DNA of 64,000 bases from Candidatus Caldilinea saccharophila (GTDB lineage: Bacteria; Chloroflexota; Anaerolineae; Caldilineales; Caldilineaceae): contig JADJVW010000007.1 of NCBI GenBank assembly GCA_016710365.1, positions 1 to 64,000 of the forward strand, in the 5' to 3' direction. The stretch's first letter is position 1. Every line of letters begins with the position of its first letter. Positions 37,422 through 47,590 of the stretch are shown here, piece after piece. The notes under the pieces are model-generated. The model ran no database searches and had not been told where the DNA came from. It saw only the letters and a list, made by a program, of their open reading frames with translations. The translations under genes were made by a program, and so were the position numbers.

Positions 37422-37803
37422 TCATTCCCGATTCCGATCCACAAACGCCGCCAACTGCGCTCGCGCCGCCGGCGGCATCGATGGCCACGCCATCACGTCC
37501 GACGCCAGTAAAAGCATGTCCTCTCCAATGCTCTGCACCGGCAGGTTGGTCTGCTCCAGCACGGTTTCGACGTAGCGATCTATGCCATCTACAGGCGCAA
37601 TACGCCCTCAACCAGCGCCTTGCGCTCTGCCACCGGCAATGCTTTGCGGGCGACAGCGATCTCGCCGGCACGGAGGAGCGCCGCCCCTTCCAGGTTGTAG
37701 AGCATCAGGTCACGCGGCAGCGCGTGTTCCACAGCGTCCAGGAGTTCTGCTATGAGTTTGAGCGGTTTTGGGAACCTGAGTTGAGTGAGCTAAACAAACG
37801 CAT
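37422..37803 (-). CDS. Uncharacterised small protein coupled to Rpn gene (two probable frameshifts)
   Basis: No family recognised. An ATG at 37803, two bases after the Rpn stop codon, starts a chain that, with one base added near 37790 and one near 37593, reads LTQLRFPKPLKLIAELLDAV, EHALPRDLMLYNLEGAALLR, then DRYVETVLEQTNLPVQSIGE and AWPSMPPAARAQLAAFVDRN to a TGA at 37422, about 127 residues. Both segments have protein-like composition and the two corrections give a whole number of codons. The rest of the gap up to 37360 holds nothing recognisable. It could equally be a decaying gene. Confidence 0.45.
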
Positions 37804-37805
37804 GC

Positions 37806-38630
37806 TCATTGAGCGTCTGCAGCCAATATCTTCCGAATGTTGAGCAATACCTCCGCCGCGCTATCTGCATCCAGCAGGACGCGGCTGACTGCAGACAACT
37901 GCTCTAGATTGCATGCCTCCAGCGCTGCCCGCTGGGCTTCGTCAGGCTCACCAAAACGATAGGTGAGCAAATCCAGCAGAAGTTGTCGCTTTCCTTGTTC
38001 CAGCCCTTGTTCCAGCCCTTGTTCTCGTCCTTGTTCTCGTCCTTGTTCAAGCCACTCTTGGGCAGCGGGTGAAATCAACATGCTCTGCTTCTCCTTTCCG
38101 ACAGTCTCCAATACCGTGCGAATCTGCTCGATGGTCAGATCGCTTGGCGCTGCGATGAGATAGCGCAACAGCGTCTCGATATATTGTAGCGCGCTGCGCT
38201 CAGGCGTCAATTCGCTCAACATGCGCACCATGTCGAACAGACGCACGCCGACGTTTGGGCGCAACACGCTGCGAAAGGCCAACAGGACAGCCCGCAGCAT
38301 CACCTCGCCTTTGATATCATCTTCAGGAATGGCTGACAGATCGAGTAATTCATACGCAAAGTGCGGCGTATAGGCTGCGAGTGCATCCGGCGTAACAAGG
38401 AGCTCGGCGAAGCTGCGCGGCGCATTCCACCTCTCCACGCCATGGTAGAAGACCAGTGGGATAACTGGCGCCAGCGGCTCACCCTGACGCAGCATCCGCT
38501 CCCAGATGCGCACCAGATAACGCAGCAGTTGGAAGCTTGTCAAGCGGTCGGCATAGCTCTTGTGCTCAAAGAGGATATAGACGTGAGCGGGAACACCGCC
38601 CTGCTGCTGCACCGTGTAGAGCAGATCCAT
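37806..38630 (-). pseudogene. Rpn/YhgA-family recombination-promoting nuclease, 5'-truncated
   Basis: 274 residues starting MDLLYTVQQQG and LFEHKSYADRLTSFQLLRYL, which corresponds to roughly residue 65-75 of typical Rpn proteins (PD-(D/E)XK fold; FEHKS is the E-x-K motif). The usual N-terminus (HDALFK, the helix with D and the LPPEL region) is missing because the upstream TauE gene ends only 19 bases before. The later part is normal: PLVFYHGVERW, then a C-terminal coiled coil with EQGREQGREQGLEQG repeats. Family members are transposase-related DNA nucleases. Without the first active-site Asp region it is probably inactive. Confidence 0.7.
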
Positions 38631-38648
38631 TATCTGTTTAGGTTTGTC

Positions 38649-39422
<774 letters not shown>

Positions 39423-39444
39423 AACGCTACCTCAACGTCTGTGT

Positions 39445-39500
39445 GGCGCTTTCTCAGGTGACAGTCACTCCACAAAGTGACTGTCACCTGAGAAAGCGCC
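39445..39500. repeat. Perfect 25-base inverted repeat, CTCAGGTGACAGTCACT family
   Basis: GGCGCTTTCTCAGGTGACAG plus TCACT (39445-39469) is exactly mirrored at 39476-39500 around CCACAA. It lies between the divergent-end of TauE (minus) and the end of the hydrolase gene. A degenerate copy is at 21500-21545. No T tract, so repeat element rather than classical terminator. Confidence 0.9.
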
Positions 39501-39548
39501 AAAATTTGAGCACGGTTGTCACTAAAAAACCTGTCACCGGGTAAAATC

Positions 39549-42042
39549 CTATGGCGTTGCTGCATAGAAAACGAACAGTGGCTCGGCCGCGTCACCGTAA
39601 AGCAACAACTCGCGGCCGATGACGCGATAGCTGCGGACAGCACCAAGCAGCGCCAGCACTGCCTGCTCCTGTTGCATGATGCCCGCAGGCGCTTTACAGA
39701 CATCGTCGCCTACGCGTCGCGCGTCTTGCAATATGAGGTCATCCTGCCGCGCGTAGGTCGCTTCATAGAGATTACAGCCCAGTGCGCCCATCAGCACGCC
39801 CTCCGCAAAACGCGCGGTGACCGCAACATCTGGCAAGACAGGCGCCAGCGCGTTCTCGCCGGCCGTAGCAGCGGCCACTAAGGTCCAGAGGGTGGCTTCC
39901 AGCGGCAGATTGGTCTCCACGGTAAAGACGAGCAGATCTCCCGTCGCCGTGGTCAACAACATGCGATTGCCACGCATGAAGACCGATTGCGCCTGGCCAA
40001 ATGCGGCGAGAAAAGCATCTTGCAGGCTGCGTGCGTCGGCCGAGCAGCCGCCAACCGGCGCAGCAAGCCGAGCGATGCTCAGGCGATCGCCAGCAAGGGT
40101 GAATTCGCCGCTGCGCGCCGCAACCGCCAAGCCCACCCACCATGCCGCCGCTGAAAAAAGCGGTCACAGGCAGATCGCTGGTGGCTTTTCCCGCCCAGCC
40201 TTGCAAGCGCCACATGCGACCCGTCAGCGCCACCCGCTCCGGCTGCTCCACTATATAGTCGATTCTCGGCGCGCAGGTAGTGTCCACCGGGCGCGTCGGG
40301 TCGTCCAGAAAGCCGGTCGCGACTTGCACCACACAGGCGCCGTTGTTGTACAGCAAGGCATGACCATAGGCGGGAAAGGTCACCAGGTGGGCGTTGGACA
40401 GCGACGCAGCCGCGAGTTTGGCCCACAGCGCCGGCGTGACCGTATCCTGCGCGCCTGACAGGAGCAGCACTGGCTTGTCACTCACCACTGCATCTTTGAA
40501 GGTTGCCGGTGCAGGGGCAATTCCCTGGTCGAGACAGACGCGCTGTTCGCCGCGCACGCTTTCGTAAAAGTCATAGGGTGGCAGCAGTGAGGGCGCCGGG
40601 ATGACCGCTTGATTCTTGCGCACCGCATCGGGATCGACGAAGGGAATTTCTTCCTGGCAGTCGATGATCATCTTGACATCGCCAAAGCCGTGGGGGTCGT
40701 AGAGCGAAAGCTCGGCGCCATAGGCGGCCAGTACACGGCTGTACTCGTAGGGCGTCATCCGCACGACAAGGTCACGCAACTGTGTAGCGAGTGGCTCGGC
40801 GATGTCGTTCTCGACGAACTCGGCAAGCGCCGCAGGTTGGCCGTCATCCACGGGCAGGGCAGCCAGACGTGCGCGCAGACCCGCGGCGCTCGACGCTGGC
40901 AGTGTACGCAAATAGGCATCGAAGCGTGGAATGAACTGCTCGAAGGCATAGACCGGCGTTGCGGCGCGCTGCGGGATGGCATCGAACTCATGGTCGAGCA
41001 AAGCCTGATAAGTGGCAGTGGCGCCGCGATCCAACTCATCGACAATCAGCGGCAGCAGGGTGATCAGGTCGGGACGGTTGAGAGCAAGGTTGGTGATATT
41101 GTACAGTGCGCCGGCGTCAAGCAGGGTATCGCCGACCGTCAGCGCCGCACCCTCCTCGTCAAGCCGGTTGATCAGCGCCACAAACCGACCCGCCATCTCA
41201 CCAAAACGCCCGCGGCACGCAGGGGTTTGTTCGCAGTCGGCAAAAGGCCACAGCTTGGCCTCATAGTCGCCAAGCGCCTGCAATTCATAGGTGAGCGTTT
41301 CGGGCGCCACGGTCGAATCCAGCACCACGGCGCGCACTGCCTGCGGCTGCGTGCGCACCATCTCCAACGCCAGCCGTGTGCCGTAGGAGACGCCCAGCAA
41401 ATCGGCTTGTGCGTATCCGAGCGCGGCCAACAGATCGGCGGCGTCGCTGGCGTTTTGCGTGGTGTTGAACGCCAGCGGCTCGATGCCCTGGGCGCGCAAT
41501 TTCGCCATACACGCCGGGCCGGCGTCGCCAACCGCAAAGGCCGCGCAGTCGAGCCGCGGCTGAGAAAAACCCGCGCCGCGGATATCGAAGAAAAGAAGGT
41601 CGCGTGTTCTGCGCAGCGGGGCAAGTGTAGACGCCAGCAGCGGCGCATCATACACACCTGAGGCGCCAGGCCCGCCAGCCAAAAAGAGCAGCGGCGGTGC
41701 GACGGACGCTGGGGCAGTGGCAGACAAGCGGGCAAAAAAGACGCCAACCTGCACCCCTTGCGGGTCGCTCCGCAACTGGGGCACGCGCAGAATGCCGCAA
41801 GCGTACTCCTCACCTTCTGTTTCCCCGGGCAAAGTAAATGGGCATTGCGCCGGCTCGACTGCTGGCGTATAGTCGCCGCTTGGCAACGGGGCGAGGGACC
41901 GCGTCACCAGCGGCGTCGGCGCGGACACAGGGCGACATCCGCTTATCGCCAGCAGTGCAGCTATGAGCAGCATCCATGGTGCGTGCGCAAAGCCGCGCCG
42001 GTTGGTATGGGAAACGGTTTTTCCAGCCTGTTGTGTGACCAC
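39549..42042 (-). CDS. Alpha/beta hydrolase lipoprotein fused to tandem META domains (one frameshift)
   Basis: About 830 residues. A signal peptide (MLLIAALLAISGC, lipobox ISGC) precedes an alpha/beta hydrolase of the tripeptidyl-peptidase/TAP type: LFLAGGPGASGVYDAP (oxyanion region), LLGVSYGTRLALEMV with nucleophile Ser in GVSYG, VLLLSGAQDTVTP with Asp, and FPAYGHALL with His. After it, LTGRMWRLQGWAG and, after a frameshift near 40133 (one extra base in a GGTGGGTGGG run), LAVAARSGEFTLAGDRLSIA form a first META-like domain. TLWTLVAAATAG ... GALGCNLYEATY ... IMQQEQAVLALL forms a second. The start is uncertain: GTG at 42042 or 42048, or ATG at 41973. META domains are usually separate heat-shock-related lipoproteins. 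Confidence 0.8.
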
Positions 42043-42094
42043 GATCACGAGTATAGCACGGGTGCACTGGGGAGGTGGAACGTCAAGGGCGCGT

Positions 42095-42198
42095 CCCCAG
42101 TGTTTTGCCACGTCCCCGGCGCTGGTCAAGGGGGCGTGGTAAAACAGAGTTGCGCCTGACCAGCGCCGGGGATGTTCTCGCCAAAATTCCTGAACGCG
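42095..42198 (-). repeat. Dispersed palindromic element, CCCCGGCGCTGGTCA family, copy B
   Basis: CCCCGGCGCTGGTCAAG (about 42113-42129) and CTGACCAGCGCCGGGG (about 42157-42172) form a near-perfect stem, with the flank TTCTCGCCAAAATTCCTGA on the right. Read on the minus strand the flank AATTTTGGCGAGAACA precedes the palindrome exactly as in copies A and C. It fills the gap between the hydrolase and ArsR genes. Confidence 0.8.
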
Positions 42199-42216
42199 CC
42201 CGATGCCAATTTCGAG

Positions 42217-42245
42217 TTGACAAATCGACAAACGTCGATCAAACT
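42217..42245 (+). promoter_or_regulatory. ArsR promoter with internal 6-4-6 palindrome
   Basis: TTGACA at 42217-42222 and CAAACT at 42240-42245 (17-base spacing) enclose the palindrome ATCGAC-AAAC-GTCGAT at 42224-42239. A repressor bound there would block polymerase, as expected for an autoregulated ArsR gene. The -10 match is weak and lies only seven bases before the ATG, so the message may be leaderless. Confidence 0.45.
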
Positions 42246-42252
42246 GGGCGTT

Positions 42253-42582
42253 ATGCCAGTCGATCCTGTCCTCTTTGCCAAAGCCCTGGCCGACGAAACC
42301 CGCCAGGAGATCATGAAGCGACTCTGCTGTTGCTGGCTCAACGTCAACGACCTCGTCGAGCAGATGGAAGGACGCGTCAACCAGCCGACGGTCAGCCACC
42401 ACCTCAAGAAGTTGGAAGAGGCCGGCCTGGTGGCTGTGCGGCAGGAGGGACGCTACCGCTTCTACACGCTCAACCAGGAGCACCTCACACTCTGCTGCGG
42501 CGAGCTGATGACGACCTTCGCGCCGGAATTTCAGCACAGGGCGGCGTTCCTCGAAACTCGCGATTCGACATCCTCTGTCTGA
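42253..42582 (+). CDS. ArsR-family winged-helix regulator with Cys-rich helix
   Basis: A 109-residue protein. LFAKALADETRQEIMKRL (about residues 7-24) and LNVNDLVEQMEGRVNQPTVS with HHLKKLEEAGLVAVRQEGRY are the ArsR/SmtB winged helix. Cysteines are clustered: CCC in KRLCCCWLNV and CC in LTLCCGEL. In ArsR the metal site is C-x-C in the ELCVCDL helix, so this CCC-W variant at the same place could bind metal or sense oxidation. ATG at 42253 is preferred because the fold begins there and a palindromic operator lies just before it. The following LuxR gene begins 40 bases later. Confidence 0.85.
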   Translation: MPVDPVLFAKALADETRQEIMKRLCCCWLNVNDLVEQMEGRVNQPTVSHHLKKLEEAGLVAVRQEGRYRFYTLNQEHLTLCCGELMTTFAPEFQHRAAFLETRDSTSSV

Positions 42583-42622
42583 TCGCCGTTCTCTAGCAAT
42601 TCATCAAACCATCGTAGGCACG

Positions 42623-45248
42623 ATGACTGCACCTTTGTTGACCACCAAGCTCTACATCCCGCCGCCGCGACCCAACGCCGTGTTGCGCCCGCGCCTGCTG
42701 GCGCGGCTCGATGCCGGACTGCAGGGCAAGCTGACGCTGATCTCCGCGCCGGCCGGCTTTGGTAAGACGACGCTGGCGAGCACCTGGGTGTCAATGTGCC
42801 AACGGCCGGTCGCCTGGCTTGCGCTCGACGCGGGCGACAACGACCCGCTGTGCTTTCTAACCTATGTCACGGCGGCGATGCAACGGATTGCGCCAGGTCT
42901 GGGCCAGGGGGTGATGCGCGGCCTGCGCTCCCCGCAACCGCTGCCGATTGCTGCGCTCCAGACCGCGCTGGTCAACGAGTTCGTCACACTGACAGAGCCG
43001 GCCATCCTTGTCCTCGACGATTATCACGTGCTTGAATCCGCCGACGTTGGCGCCGTCCTTGCGTTCCTGCTCGACCACCTGCCGCCGCCCCTGCACCTGG
43101 TGATCGCCACGCGCGAAGATCCGCCGCTGCCGCTGGCGCGCCTGCGCGCGCGCGGTCAACTCCACGAAGTGCGGGGGACCGACCTGCGCTTCACGCGCGA
43201 CGAGGCGGCTGCGTTCCTCGAACACTGCATGGGATTGAAGCTGACCGCGGAGCACCTTGCGGCGCTGGAAGAACGCACCGAGGGCTGGATCGCCGGGCTG
43301 CAGCTTGCCGCTATCTCGATGCAAGGCAGTCCGCAGGATACGGACAGCTTCATCCAGGCGTTCACCGGCAGCCACCGCTTTGTGATGGACTACCTGGTCG
43401 AGGAGGTGCTACAACAACAGCCGGCCGCCGTGCAGACCTTTCTGCTGCGCACCGCGATCCTGGAACGGCTGTGCGGCCCGCTCTGTGATGCAGTCGTCGG
43501 CGCTGGGGCGACCACCGGACAGGAGACGCTGGCCTGGCTCGAACGCGCCAATCTTTTCCTCGTGCCGCTGGATGACGAACGGCGCTGGTATCGCTATCAC
43601 CACCTCTTCGGCGACCTGCTGCGCCAGCGCCTGCTGCAGAGCGATCCTGATGCGATGAACGCTCTCCACATCCGCGCCAGCCAGTGGTTCGAGGCGAATA
43701 ACCTGGAACTGGAAGCCTTTCACCATGCCGTCGCTGCCCACGACACGGATCGCGCGGCGCGCCTGGCCGCAGGCCGTGGCATGCCACTGCTCTTCCGCGG
43801 CGCAATTGCACCGGTGCTCAACTGGCTGGCCGCGTTGCCACACGCCGCGCTGGATCTTCGCCCCGCGCTGTGGGTGATGTACGCATCAGCCCTGCTCTTT
43901 GTCAGCCGCATCGCTGGCATTGAGGAGAAGTTGCAGGCGGCGGAGGCGGCGCTGCAACATGTCGAACTTGATGCCCGGAGCCGTGACCTGATCGGCCACA
44001 TCGCCCTGATTCGCGCCACCGTGGCAGGTTCACAGCACCAGGCGGAGACGATCGTCGCCCAGGCGCGCCGCGCGCTGGAGTATCTGCATCCGGAGAATCT
44101 GCCGGTGCGCACCGCCGCCACCTGGGCGCTGGGCTATGCCCACCAACTGCGCAAGGAGCGCGGCGCCGCGCGTCAGGCCTACACCGCTGCCATCGCCGCC
44201 AGCCAATCGATCGGCCATTTTATCATCACGCTGATGGCGACGATCGGCCTGGGCGCGGTGCAGGAGAGTGACACCGAATTGGATACGGCCGCGGAGACCT
44301 ACCGCCGCGCCATCGATCTGGCCGGCGACCCGCCACAGCCGACTGTGTGCGATGCCCACCTGGGACTGGCGCGCATCGCCTACGCCCGCAACGAACTAGA
44401 CGCGGCCGCGACGCACGCGCAGCGCAGCCTGCACCTGGCGCAGCAGATCGAAAAGACCGACCGTTTTATCTCCAGCCAGGTTTTTCTGGCGCGCCTGAAG
44501 CTGGTGCAGGGTGACGCCGCGGGGTCGATTGCGCTGCTGGCGCAAGCCGAACAGGCCGTGCACCAACACAACTTCGTGCTGCGCAGCGCGGAGGTGGCGG
44601 AAATGCAGGTGCTGGCGCTGCTGCATCAGAGCAACCGCATCGCCGCCGCCCAGGTGGCGCGGACGCACGCGCTGCCCGTCAGCCAGGCGCGCGTGCAGCT
44701 TGCGCAGGGCGATGCGGCGGCAGCATTGTGTGCTGCTCGCACCGGCGCGGGAGAGCGCTGAGGCCAAGGGCTGGGCCGAGGAGCGGCTGCAGGCGATCGT
44801 GCTGCAGGCGATCGCTCACGCGGCCGACGGCGACGCGGACACCGCGCAGCGGCGCCTGGGCGAGGCGCTGGCGCTAGCCGCACCCAGCGGCTTTATCCGC
44901 CTCTTTGTGGACGAAGGTGAGCCAATGGCGCACCTGCTCGCCGCCGCACGCGGGTTGATGCCAGCATATGTGGACAGGTTGCGCGCTGCATTTGGTGATG
45001 AAGATGCGCTGCACCAGACCGCCGCGTCGGTCCGGCTACTGGTTGAGCCACTGAGCGCCCGCGAGCTGGAAGTGCTGACCTTGATCGCCGCGGGGCTGTC
45101 GAACCAGGCAATCGCCGCGCGGCTCTTCCTCGCCCTGGACACGGTAAAGGGGCACAATCGCCGCATCTTCGAGAAACTCCAGGTGCAGCGGCGCACCGAA
45201 GCCGTCGCCAAGGCGAGGGCATTGCGGCTCCTGCCCGATCATCGCTAA
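42623..45248 (+). CDS. MalT-like LuxR-family ATP-dependent regulator (one frameshift)
   Basis: About 874 residues. The N-terminus TTKLYIPPPRPNAVLRPRLL and Walker A SAPAGFGKTT (residues 41-50), Walker B ILVLDDYHVL and the sensor ATREDPPLPLARLRARG define the MalT STAND ATPase. EGWIAGLQLAAISMQG and YRYHHLFGDLLRQRL lead into TPR-like helices. The C-terminal LuxR helix-turn-helix is LSARELEVLTLIAAGLSNQA with TVKGHNRRIFEKL. The frame breaks near 44730 (AAAL should continue VLLAPARESAEA); one extra base explains it. Such regulators switch on genes in response to a small ligand. The usual neighbour, a small soluble protein, follows at 45585. Confidence 0.88.
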
Positions 45249-45253
45249 GGTAC

Positions 45254-45384
45254 TGCTTGAAAAGTAACCACGAAAACGCCAAGTACGCTAAGCTGCACAA
45301 AGAAGCACCTGGAAGCCGTCTCTGCGATTCTCATCTTCGTGCCCCTTTGTGCCCTTTGTGACTTCGTGGTAGAGCTTTTCAAAC
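45254..45384. repeat. CACAAAG/CACGAAG inverted repeat, empty copy
   Basis: TGAAAAGTAACCACGAAAAC and the CCAAG/CACAAAG series (45257-45306) are mirrored by CTTCGTGCCCCTTTGTG and GCCCTTTGTGACTTCGTGGT (45335-45370), followed by GAGCTTTTCAAAC. The two arms match those around the GxxExxY gene at 10455-11063 but enclose only about 28 bases. Confidence 0.8.
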
Positions 45385-45486
45385 AGCTTCTAAGAAAACA
45401 ACACCTCGCGACAACACCAAAGTGTCTATCCCCCGACGCCCTGCCGCCGCTATACTCCTTGCATAGTCTGCCACCGATTTGTGTCA

Positions 45487-45567
45487 GATGTTTGGCGAAA
45501 ACGTCCCCGGCACTGGGTCACAGGCTGCGCTCTTTGGGAACGCGCTTGACCAGTGCCGGGAACGTAC
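45487..45567 (+). repeat. Dispersed palindromic element, CCCCGGCGCTGGTCA family, copy C
   Basis: ATGTTTGGCGAAAACG precedes TCCCCGGCACTGGGTCA, and CTTGACCAGTGCCGGGAACGT closes the palindrome. Same order as copy A (21167) and as the reverse complement of copy B (42095). It lies just before the small gene at 45585. Confidence 0.78.
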
Positions 45568-45584
45568 AAACAAGAGAGCGCGCA

Positions 45585-45857
45585 ATGGCGGACGAAGGCA
45601 ACGCACAGAGAGCGCCGGAAGAGGCTGCGGTCTACTGCATCCAGGTCAAAGGGCAGTTAGGCGCCGAGTGGAGCGATTGGTTTGACGGCCTGGCGATCAT
45701 GCCGGCGCCGCATGGCGACACGCTCCTGATCGGGCCGGTCGCCGACCAGAGTGCGCTGCACGGCTTGCTGCGCAAGGTGCGCGATCTGGGGCTGCCGCTG
45801 CTCGCCGTCAACCTTGTCGTCGGCAGCCAGGAGGGCGCCTTCCGTGATCCAGGGTGA
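45585..45857 (+). CDS. Small soluble protein of unknown function, LuxR-linked
   Basis: A 90-residue protein: VYCIQVKGQLGAEWSDWFDG (about residues 16-35), then DTLLIGPVADQSALHGLLRK and VRDLGLPLLAVNLV. I recognise this as a type seen repeatedly in Chloroflexota genomes, often near MalT-like regulators, with the pattern W-x-x-W-F and GPV-x-DQ-x-AL-x-GLL. No function is known. GAGAG lies seven bases before the ATG. It is predicted to be cytoplasmic, with no signal peptide or membrane helix. Confidence 0.72.
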   Translation: MADEGNAQRAPEEAAVYCIQVKGQLGAEWSDWFDGLAIMPAPHGDTLLIGPVADQSALHGLLRKVRDLGLPLLAVNLVVGSQEGAFRDPG

Positions 45858-45896
45858 GTCTCACAAAAGTAACTGGGTAGCTTGGTTTCATAGACC

Positions 45897-45979
45897 ACGG
45901 ATGAGGCGGATTAGGCGGATTCTCGCGGATTTTTCCGGAAAGTATCCGGTTGTACCCGTCTAATCCGTCTAATCCGCAG
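45897..45979. repeat. Dispersed inverted repeat, GGATTNGGCGGAT family, copy 2
   Basis: ACGGATGAGGCGGATTAGGC and GGATTCTCGCGGAT are mirrored by GTCTAATCCGTCTAATCCGC. It occupies the start of the gap 45858-46156, which otherwise contains only the compact repeat at 46001-46070. Confidence 0.8.
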
Positions 45980-46000
45980 TCTCAGTAGTTCACAATTTTG

Positions 46001-46070
46001 CCTCACACGGAGACACAAAGGCACAAAGTTAAAGATAGCGCCCTTTGTGCTCTTGGTGGCTTTGTGTGAG
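46001..46070. repeat. CACAAAG inverted repeat, compact copy
   Basis: CCTCACACGGAGACACAAAG and GCACAAAG are mirrored by CCCTTTGTGCTCTTGGTGGC and TTTGTGTGAG around a loop of about 15 bases. Member of the same family as 10455-11063 and 45254-45384. Confidence 0.75.
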
Positions 46071-46156
46071 TTTCGTGAAGTACTGAGTCTATCTTTGTGA
46101 TGGGTGTAGAGTTACCCACAAAATAGCTTATAACCGTTCAAACAGGAGCAGTAAAA

Positions 46157-46447
46157 ATGATCAGCCGAGGAAAGAGCATAGAAACAATCGAAGCGAGAGC
46201 GTTGCTCTCGACATTATGGATAGTCGTGATGATCAACATGCTGAAGGCGGATATCCTTGCGCGCGTGTTGACGTACAGGATCAACCGGTGGGCGAACATC
46301 CTTGTAGCCATTTTCACGATTGCATTTATCGTCGGTGGCGGATCGACCTATCCCCATTACCTCTTTATCGCAGCGGTGGAAATTGTCTGCCTCTTGCTGA
46401 TCATCGGGATCGCGTGGCGGTGGCCAAACCCGAATACGCAAGTTTGA
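46157..46447 (+). CDS. DUF6326-like membrane protein with internal deletion
   Basis: A 96-residue protein. RALLSTLWIVVMINMLKADI is the first helix of DUF6326 proteins. The chain then jumps to LARVLTYRINRWANILVAIF and IAFIVGGGSTYPHYLFIAAV with EIVCLLLIIGIAWRWP. Compared with the intact relative at 47591 (122 residues) about 35-40 residues, including the second helix and the loop before it, are absent, with the frame kept. AGGAG lies 11 bases before the ATG. It may be non-functional. Role of the family unknown; often beside oxidoreductases, as here. Confidence 0.65.
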   Translation: MISRGKSIETIEARALLSTLWIVVMINMLKADILARVLTYRINRWANILVAIFTIAFIVGGGSTYPHYLFIAAVEIVCLLLIIGIAWRWPNPNTQV

Positions 46448-46466
46448 TTCAGCCGGATGGAAATAG

Positions 46467-46542
46467 AACGCGGATAACGCGGATCCGGCAGATATTTGCG
46501 GATCAGATCAGCGAAAATCCGCCCGATCCGCGCCATCCGTGT
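46467..46542. repeat. Dispersed inverted repeat, GGATTNGGCGGAT family, copy 3
   Basis: AACGCGGATAACGCGGATCC is mirrored by GATCCGCGCCATCCGTGT after about 35 bases, in the gap between the DUF6326-like gene and the first dehydrogenase. Confidence 0.75.
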
Positions 46543-46590
46543 GTCATTGTTTAACCGAGCACACACTTACCGAACAGGAAAACACGATCA

Positions 46591-47589
46591 ATGAAAGCAA
46601 TCACCTACACCCAATACGGCTCGCCCGATGTGCTCCAGCTCCAGGAGGTGGAGAAGCCCACCCCCCAAGCGGGCGAAGTGCTGGTCAGGATTCACGCGGC
46701 GTCGGTCAATGCGTTGGACTGGCATCTGCTGACCGCCGACATCTTTGTGGTGCGGTTTAGCGAAGGACTCTTCAAGCCCAAGCGCAACCGGCTCGGCGCG
46801 GACATGGCCGGGCGCGTCGAGGCGGTGGGCAGCGGCGTGACGCTCTTTCAGCCGGGCGATGCGGTCTACGGCGACATCGAACCCTTTGGCAGCGGCGCGT
46901 TTGCCGAATATGCAGCGATTCCCGCAACGGCCCTGGCGCCCATGCCGCAAAACGCAACCTTTGCCGAGGCGGCGGCGCTGCCCGTGGCCGCGCTCACTGC
47001 GCTGCAAGGGCTGCGCGATGTTGGCAAGATTGCGGCCGGGCAGCGCGTGCTGATCAACGGTGCGTCGGGCGGGGTCGGCTCCTTCGCCGTGCAGATCGCC
47101 AAGGCCTTCGATGCGGAGGTCACCGCCGTGTGCAGCACACGCACCGTGGCACAGGCGCGGGCGCTTGGCGCCGACAACGTCATCGACTACACCCAGGCGG
47201 ATTTCACGCAGAGCGGCCAGCAGTACGACTTGATCCTGGCGGCCAACGGCTACCACTCGCTCGGCGCCTACAAGCGCGCGCTGGCGCCGGGCGGCGTCTA
47301 TGTGATGGCCGGCGGCAAAACGCGGCAAATCTTCGAGGCGATGTTGCTGGGTGCGTGGTACTCCAGGGGCGGCGACAAGAAACTGACCAACGTCATGGCG
47401 CACGCCAGCGTGCCGGACCTGCGCGTGCTCAACGAGTGGATCGAGGCCGGCAAGCTCAAGCCGGTTATCGACCGCTGCTATCCGCTGCACCAAACCGCCG
47501 ACGCGCTCCGCTATCTTGGCGAAGGGCATGCACGCGGGAAGATCATCATTACGGTGACGGACGATGCCGCCACGGGCCGGAGCGTGTGA
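46591..47589 (+). CDS. Medium-chain NAD(P)-dependent alcohol dehydrogenase/quinone oxidoreductase
   Basis: A 332-residue MDR-superfamily enzyme. MKAITYTQYGSPDVLQLQEV opens the GroES-like domain, with LVRIHAASVNALDW. GADMAGRVEAVGSGVTLFQPGD follows; the zinc-ligand Cys of true alcohol dehydrogenases is absent, so this is the zinc-independent quinone-oxidoreductase-like group. The Rossmann motif is VLINGASGGVGSFAVQIAKA (about residues 152-171). VIDYTQADFT and KIIITV close the fold. It is followed one base after its stop by a DUF6326 gene, then a close paralog, which suggests one operon. The substrate is unknown. Confidence 0.9.
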   Translation: MKAITYTQYGSPDVLQLQEVEKPTPQAGEVLVRIHAASVNALDWHLLTADIFVVRFSEGLFKPKRNRLGADMAGRVEAVGSGVTLFQPGDAVYGDIEPFGSGAFAEYAAIPATALAPMPQNATFAEAAALPVAALTALQGLRDVGKIAAGQRVLINGASGGVGSFAVQIAKAFDAEVTAVCSTRTVAQARALGADNVIDYTQADFTQSGQQYDLILAANGYHSLGAYKRALAPGGVYVMAGGKTRQIFEAMLLGAWYSRGGDKKLTNVMAHASVPDLRVLNEWIEAGKLKPVIDRCYPLHQTADALRYLGEGHARGKIIITVTDDAATGRSV

Positions 47590-47590
47590 C

